Shown in pieces: positions 62,181-64,000 of a DNA stretch of 64,000 nucleotides. Source of the stretch: DASXRA01 sp036506155. GTDB lineage: Bacteria > Actinomycetota > Actinomycetes > Mycobacteriales > Jatrophihabitantaceae. Position numbers and translations under genes: made by a program. The stretch's first letter is position 1, and every line of letters begins with the position of its first letter. Where the stretch lies: NCBI GenBank assembly GCA_036506155.1, contig DASXSF010000108.1, positions 1 through 64,000 on the forward strand. The letters are read 5' to 3'. The notes under the pieces are model-generated. The model ran no database searches and was not told where the DNA came from. It saw only the letters and a list, made by a program, of their open reading frames with translations.

Positions 62181-63646
62181 GCGCACCCGCCGGTCAGCAC
62201 TGGCGGCGGCTGGACCCGCGGATGCTGATCATTCATCCGGTCGTCGAACTGGTGCGCGCGCTGCCGGCGCTGGTGGGGCTGCTGCTCGCCGGGCAGAGCA
62301 GCGGACACGGCTCTCGATGGACCCTGATCGCGACCGTGGTCGTTGCCGGCGCCGGCATGCTGCGCTACCTCACCACTCGATTCCGCGTAACGCCGGTACA
62401 GATCCAGCTACGCCACGGCCTGCTGCGGCGGCGCACCGTCGCCGCGCGTCTGGATCGGGTTCGTAGCGTCGATGTCACGGCACATCCCCTTCACCGAGTG
62501 CTCGGTCTTTCACGGGTGGTCATCGGCACCGGGACATCCGACCGCAAGGGCCACCCCGCACTCACCCTGGACGGGTTGCGTGCCGCCGATGCGGCGCGGC
62601 TGCGCAACGAGCTGCTCCACCGTGCTCCGGTCGCCTCCGGCGAGGACGAGACCGAGCTGTTCCGGCTGCCTGTCGCCTGGGTGCGCTACGCCCCGTTCAC
62701 GCTGTCCGGCGCGGTCTCGGCGCTGGCGATCGCGGGCTTCGCGTGGCGCGTAATCAGCGAGGGTCACGTCGACCCGAACCGGTTCGGTCCGCTGCGCACG
62801 CTCGAGCGGCACTTCACAACGGCGCCGCTATGGCAGGACGTCGTCGAGGTGGCTGCCCTCGCGATCGGGTTCGTCGCCGTGGCGTCCACGGCGGGGTATG
62901 TCCTGGCGTTCTGGAACTTCCGGTTGACGCGGCATCGTGGCGGAACGTTGCACGTGACGCGCGGGCTGGTCACGGCGCGTGCGACGAGCATCGAGGAAAG
63001 CCGGCTCCGCGGTGCCGAACTCAGCGAGCCGTTGCTGCTGCGCGCGGTCGGCGGTGCGCGGACGCTGGCGATTACGACCGGGCTGCGGGTCGGGCGCGGT
63101 GCCGAGCGTGGCGGCACCATGCTGATGCCGCCCGGGCCGCGGGCAGCGGCCGTGCGGATCGCCGCGGACGTGATCGGCGGGACCGCCCCGTTCACCGCGC
63201 CACTACTCCCGCATGGCCGCCGCGCCCGGCGACGCCGGTACGTGCGGGCCGTCGGCACGAGCACGGTGCTCGTCGTGGCGGCCGCAGTGGCGTGGTGGTT
63301 GGCGGGGCTCCCAATGTGGACGTGGCTGGTCGTCGCGGTACTGGTGCCGCTGAGCGTGCCACTCGCCGCAGACCGGGCCGCGAGTCTCGGCCACGCGCTG
63401 GTCGGCAACTATCTGGTGACGCGCGGCGGCTCGCTCGTGCGGCGGCGAGCCGTACTGGCCCGCGCCGGGGTCATCGGCGTCAACGTGCGCAGCAGCGTGT
63501 TCCAGCGCCGCGCCGGCCTCGTCACACTGACCGTCACGACGGCTGCCGGCCGGCAGGGTTACCGGGTGCAGGATGTGGCTACCGCGCAGGCGGTCCGGAT
63601 CGCCGACGCGCTGCTTCCCGGGCTGTTGTCCGACTTCGTGCGCTGA
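62177..63646 (+). CDS. PH-domain membrane protein (YdbT-like)
   Basis: The 489-residue protein alternates membrane helices (about 22-38, 46-60, 178-196, 225-250, 350-385) with three bacterial PH domains. The repeated motif pairs with RVRSVDV, RGLVTARATSIEESRLRGAEL and NVRSSVFQRRAGLVTLTV. It is the YdbT-type partner of the preceding gene. The start is GTG 62177, overlapping the YdbS-like stop. An upstream extension in frame has no protein-like features. Confidence 0.88.
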   Translation: MSAPAGQHWRRLDPRMLIIHPVVELVRALPALVGLLLAGQSSGHGSRWTLIATVVVAGAGMLRYLTTRFRVTPVQIQLRHGLLRRRTVAARLDRVRSVDVTAHPLHRVLGLSRVVIGTGTSDRKGHPALTLDGLRAADAARLRNELLHRAPVASGEDETELFRLPVAWVRYAPFTLSGAVSALAIAGFAWRVISEGHVDPNRFGPLRTLERHFTTAPLWQDVVEVAALAIGFVAVASTAGYVLAFWNFRLTRHRGGTLHVTRGLVTARATSIEESRLRGAELSEPLLLRAVGGARTLAITTGLRVGRGAERGGTMLMPPGPRAAAVRIAADVIGGTAPFTAPLLPHGRRARRRRYVRAVGTSTVLVVAAAVAWWLAGLPMWTWLVVAVLVPLSVPLAADRAASLGHALVGNYLVTRGGSLVRRRAVLARAGVIGVNVRSSVFQRRAGLVTLTVTTAAGRQGYRVQDVATAQAVRIADALLPGLLSDFVR

Positions 63647-63666
63647 GCGTGCGGTAGGAAGATCGC

Positions 63667-64000
63667 ATGAACGCGCAGCGGGTACCGGTCCTCGAGGTGG
63701 GGGGCACGCACGTCAGTGCGGCGCTGATCGACACCGGCGAGTGGGCCATCGTCCCCGGCACGTTGACCCGGCACTCGCTCGACAGCGAGCTGTCCGCGCA
63801 GGCACTGCTGTCCGCGTTCGTACGTGCCGCCAGCACGCTGGCCACGCCGCCCGGAGCGGACTGGGGGGTCGCCATGCCCGGGCCGTTCGACTATGCGCGC
63901 GGAATTGCGCTGTTCGAGGACGTGGGCAAGTTCGACAGCCTGCGTGGCGTGGACGTCGGTGCGGCGCTGTGCCGGGGCATCACGCCGTCGCCGGCGTCGG
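63667..64000 (+). CDS. ROK-family protein, 5' part (cut by window edge)
   Basis: The frame is open from ATG 63667 to the window end (111 codons). The N-terminus VLEVGGTHVSAALID is the phosphate-1 motif of ROK sugar kinases, and AMPGPFDYARGIALFE (about 69-84) is the next ROK block. It could be a glucokinase or a ROK regulator without kinase activity. No HTH is present before the motif, so a kinase is more likely. TAGGAA lies six bases before the ATG. Confidence 0.8.
   Translation, partial: MNAQRVPVLEVGGTHVSAALIDTGEWAIVPGTLTRHSLDSELSAQALLSAFVRAASTLATPPGADWGVAMPGPFDYARGIALFEDVGKFDSLRGVDVGAALCRGITPSPAS

Overview
The window is a stretch of high-GC actinobacterial chromosome. RbpA, WhiA, OpcA, a suf operon led by SufR and F420-type oxidoreductases are all actinobacterial hallmarks. 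GTG starts are common, and many genes seem to be transcribed without a leader. I cannot name the genus. The core gene order is, in reverse, the order known from mycobacteria: uvrC-rapZ-yvcK-whiA, gap-pgk-tpiA-secG, pgl-opcA-zwf-tal-tkt, ctaB, ctaA with its ABC pair, and sufR-B-D-C-S-U-T. Everything outside that backbone is accessory.

Layout. 1-1025: a tyrosine integrase cut by the window edge, with a repeat-rich control region. 1026-7254: an ABC exporter, an enoyl-CoA hydratase with a small HTH protein, an ABC-F ATPase and an MFS transporter. 7289-11884: a zinc metallopeptidase, a phytoene-desaturase-like oxidoreductase, a lipase maturation factor homologue and a tandem DUF427 protein. 11917-18089: the suf iron-sulfur operon on the minus strand, ending in a strong hairpin. 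18175-19989: an acyltransferase, then a gene-poor stretch with a small orphan ORF and a broken HTH gene. 19990-26443: ABC pair, heme A synthase, DUF445 protein, ATP-grasp protein, HAD hydrolase, heme O synthase. 26603-33356: the pentose phosphate operon. 33427-37196: rbpA, secG and lower glycolysis. 37388-38573: a flavin-binding protein and a toxin-antitoxin pair inserted at the whiA-gap junction. 38582-43455: whiA, yvcK, rapZ, uvrC. 43577-49465: a gene remnant, adenosine deaminase, aldo/keto reductase, a frameshifted metallo-hydrolase and uvrA. 49608-57946: F420/flavin enzymes, ung, proS, a RIO-type kinase, RidA, dienelactone hydrolase, DUF4032 protein, metallo-hydrolase and an Smr-domain protein. 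57957-61538: chrA, an ArsR-arsenate reductase fusion, a VapBC-type pair and a hydrolase. 61677-64000: two PH-domain membrane proteins and the start of a ROK-family gene.

How the genes work together. tkt, tal, zwf, opcA and pgl form the pentose phosphate unit. gap, pgk and tpiA form lower glycolysis. ctaA and ctaB make heme O and then heme A for cytochrome oxidase. The suf genes build Fe-S clusters under SufR. ArsR-ArsC and ChrA look like an oxyanion-stress unit. Two toxin-antitoxin pairs each carry a visible palindromic operator. The least expected signals are a dispersed intergenic repeat whose RNA would form a UUCG-capped hairpin and which sits in gaps of several operons, a metallo-hydrolase split by what looks like one lost base, a truncated HTH gene, and the dense set of repeats upstream of the integrase.
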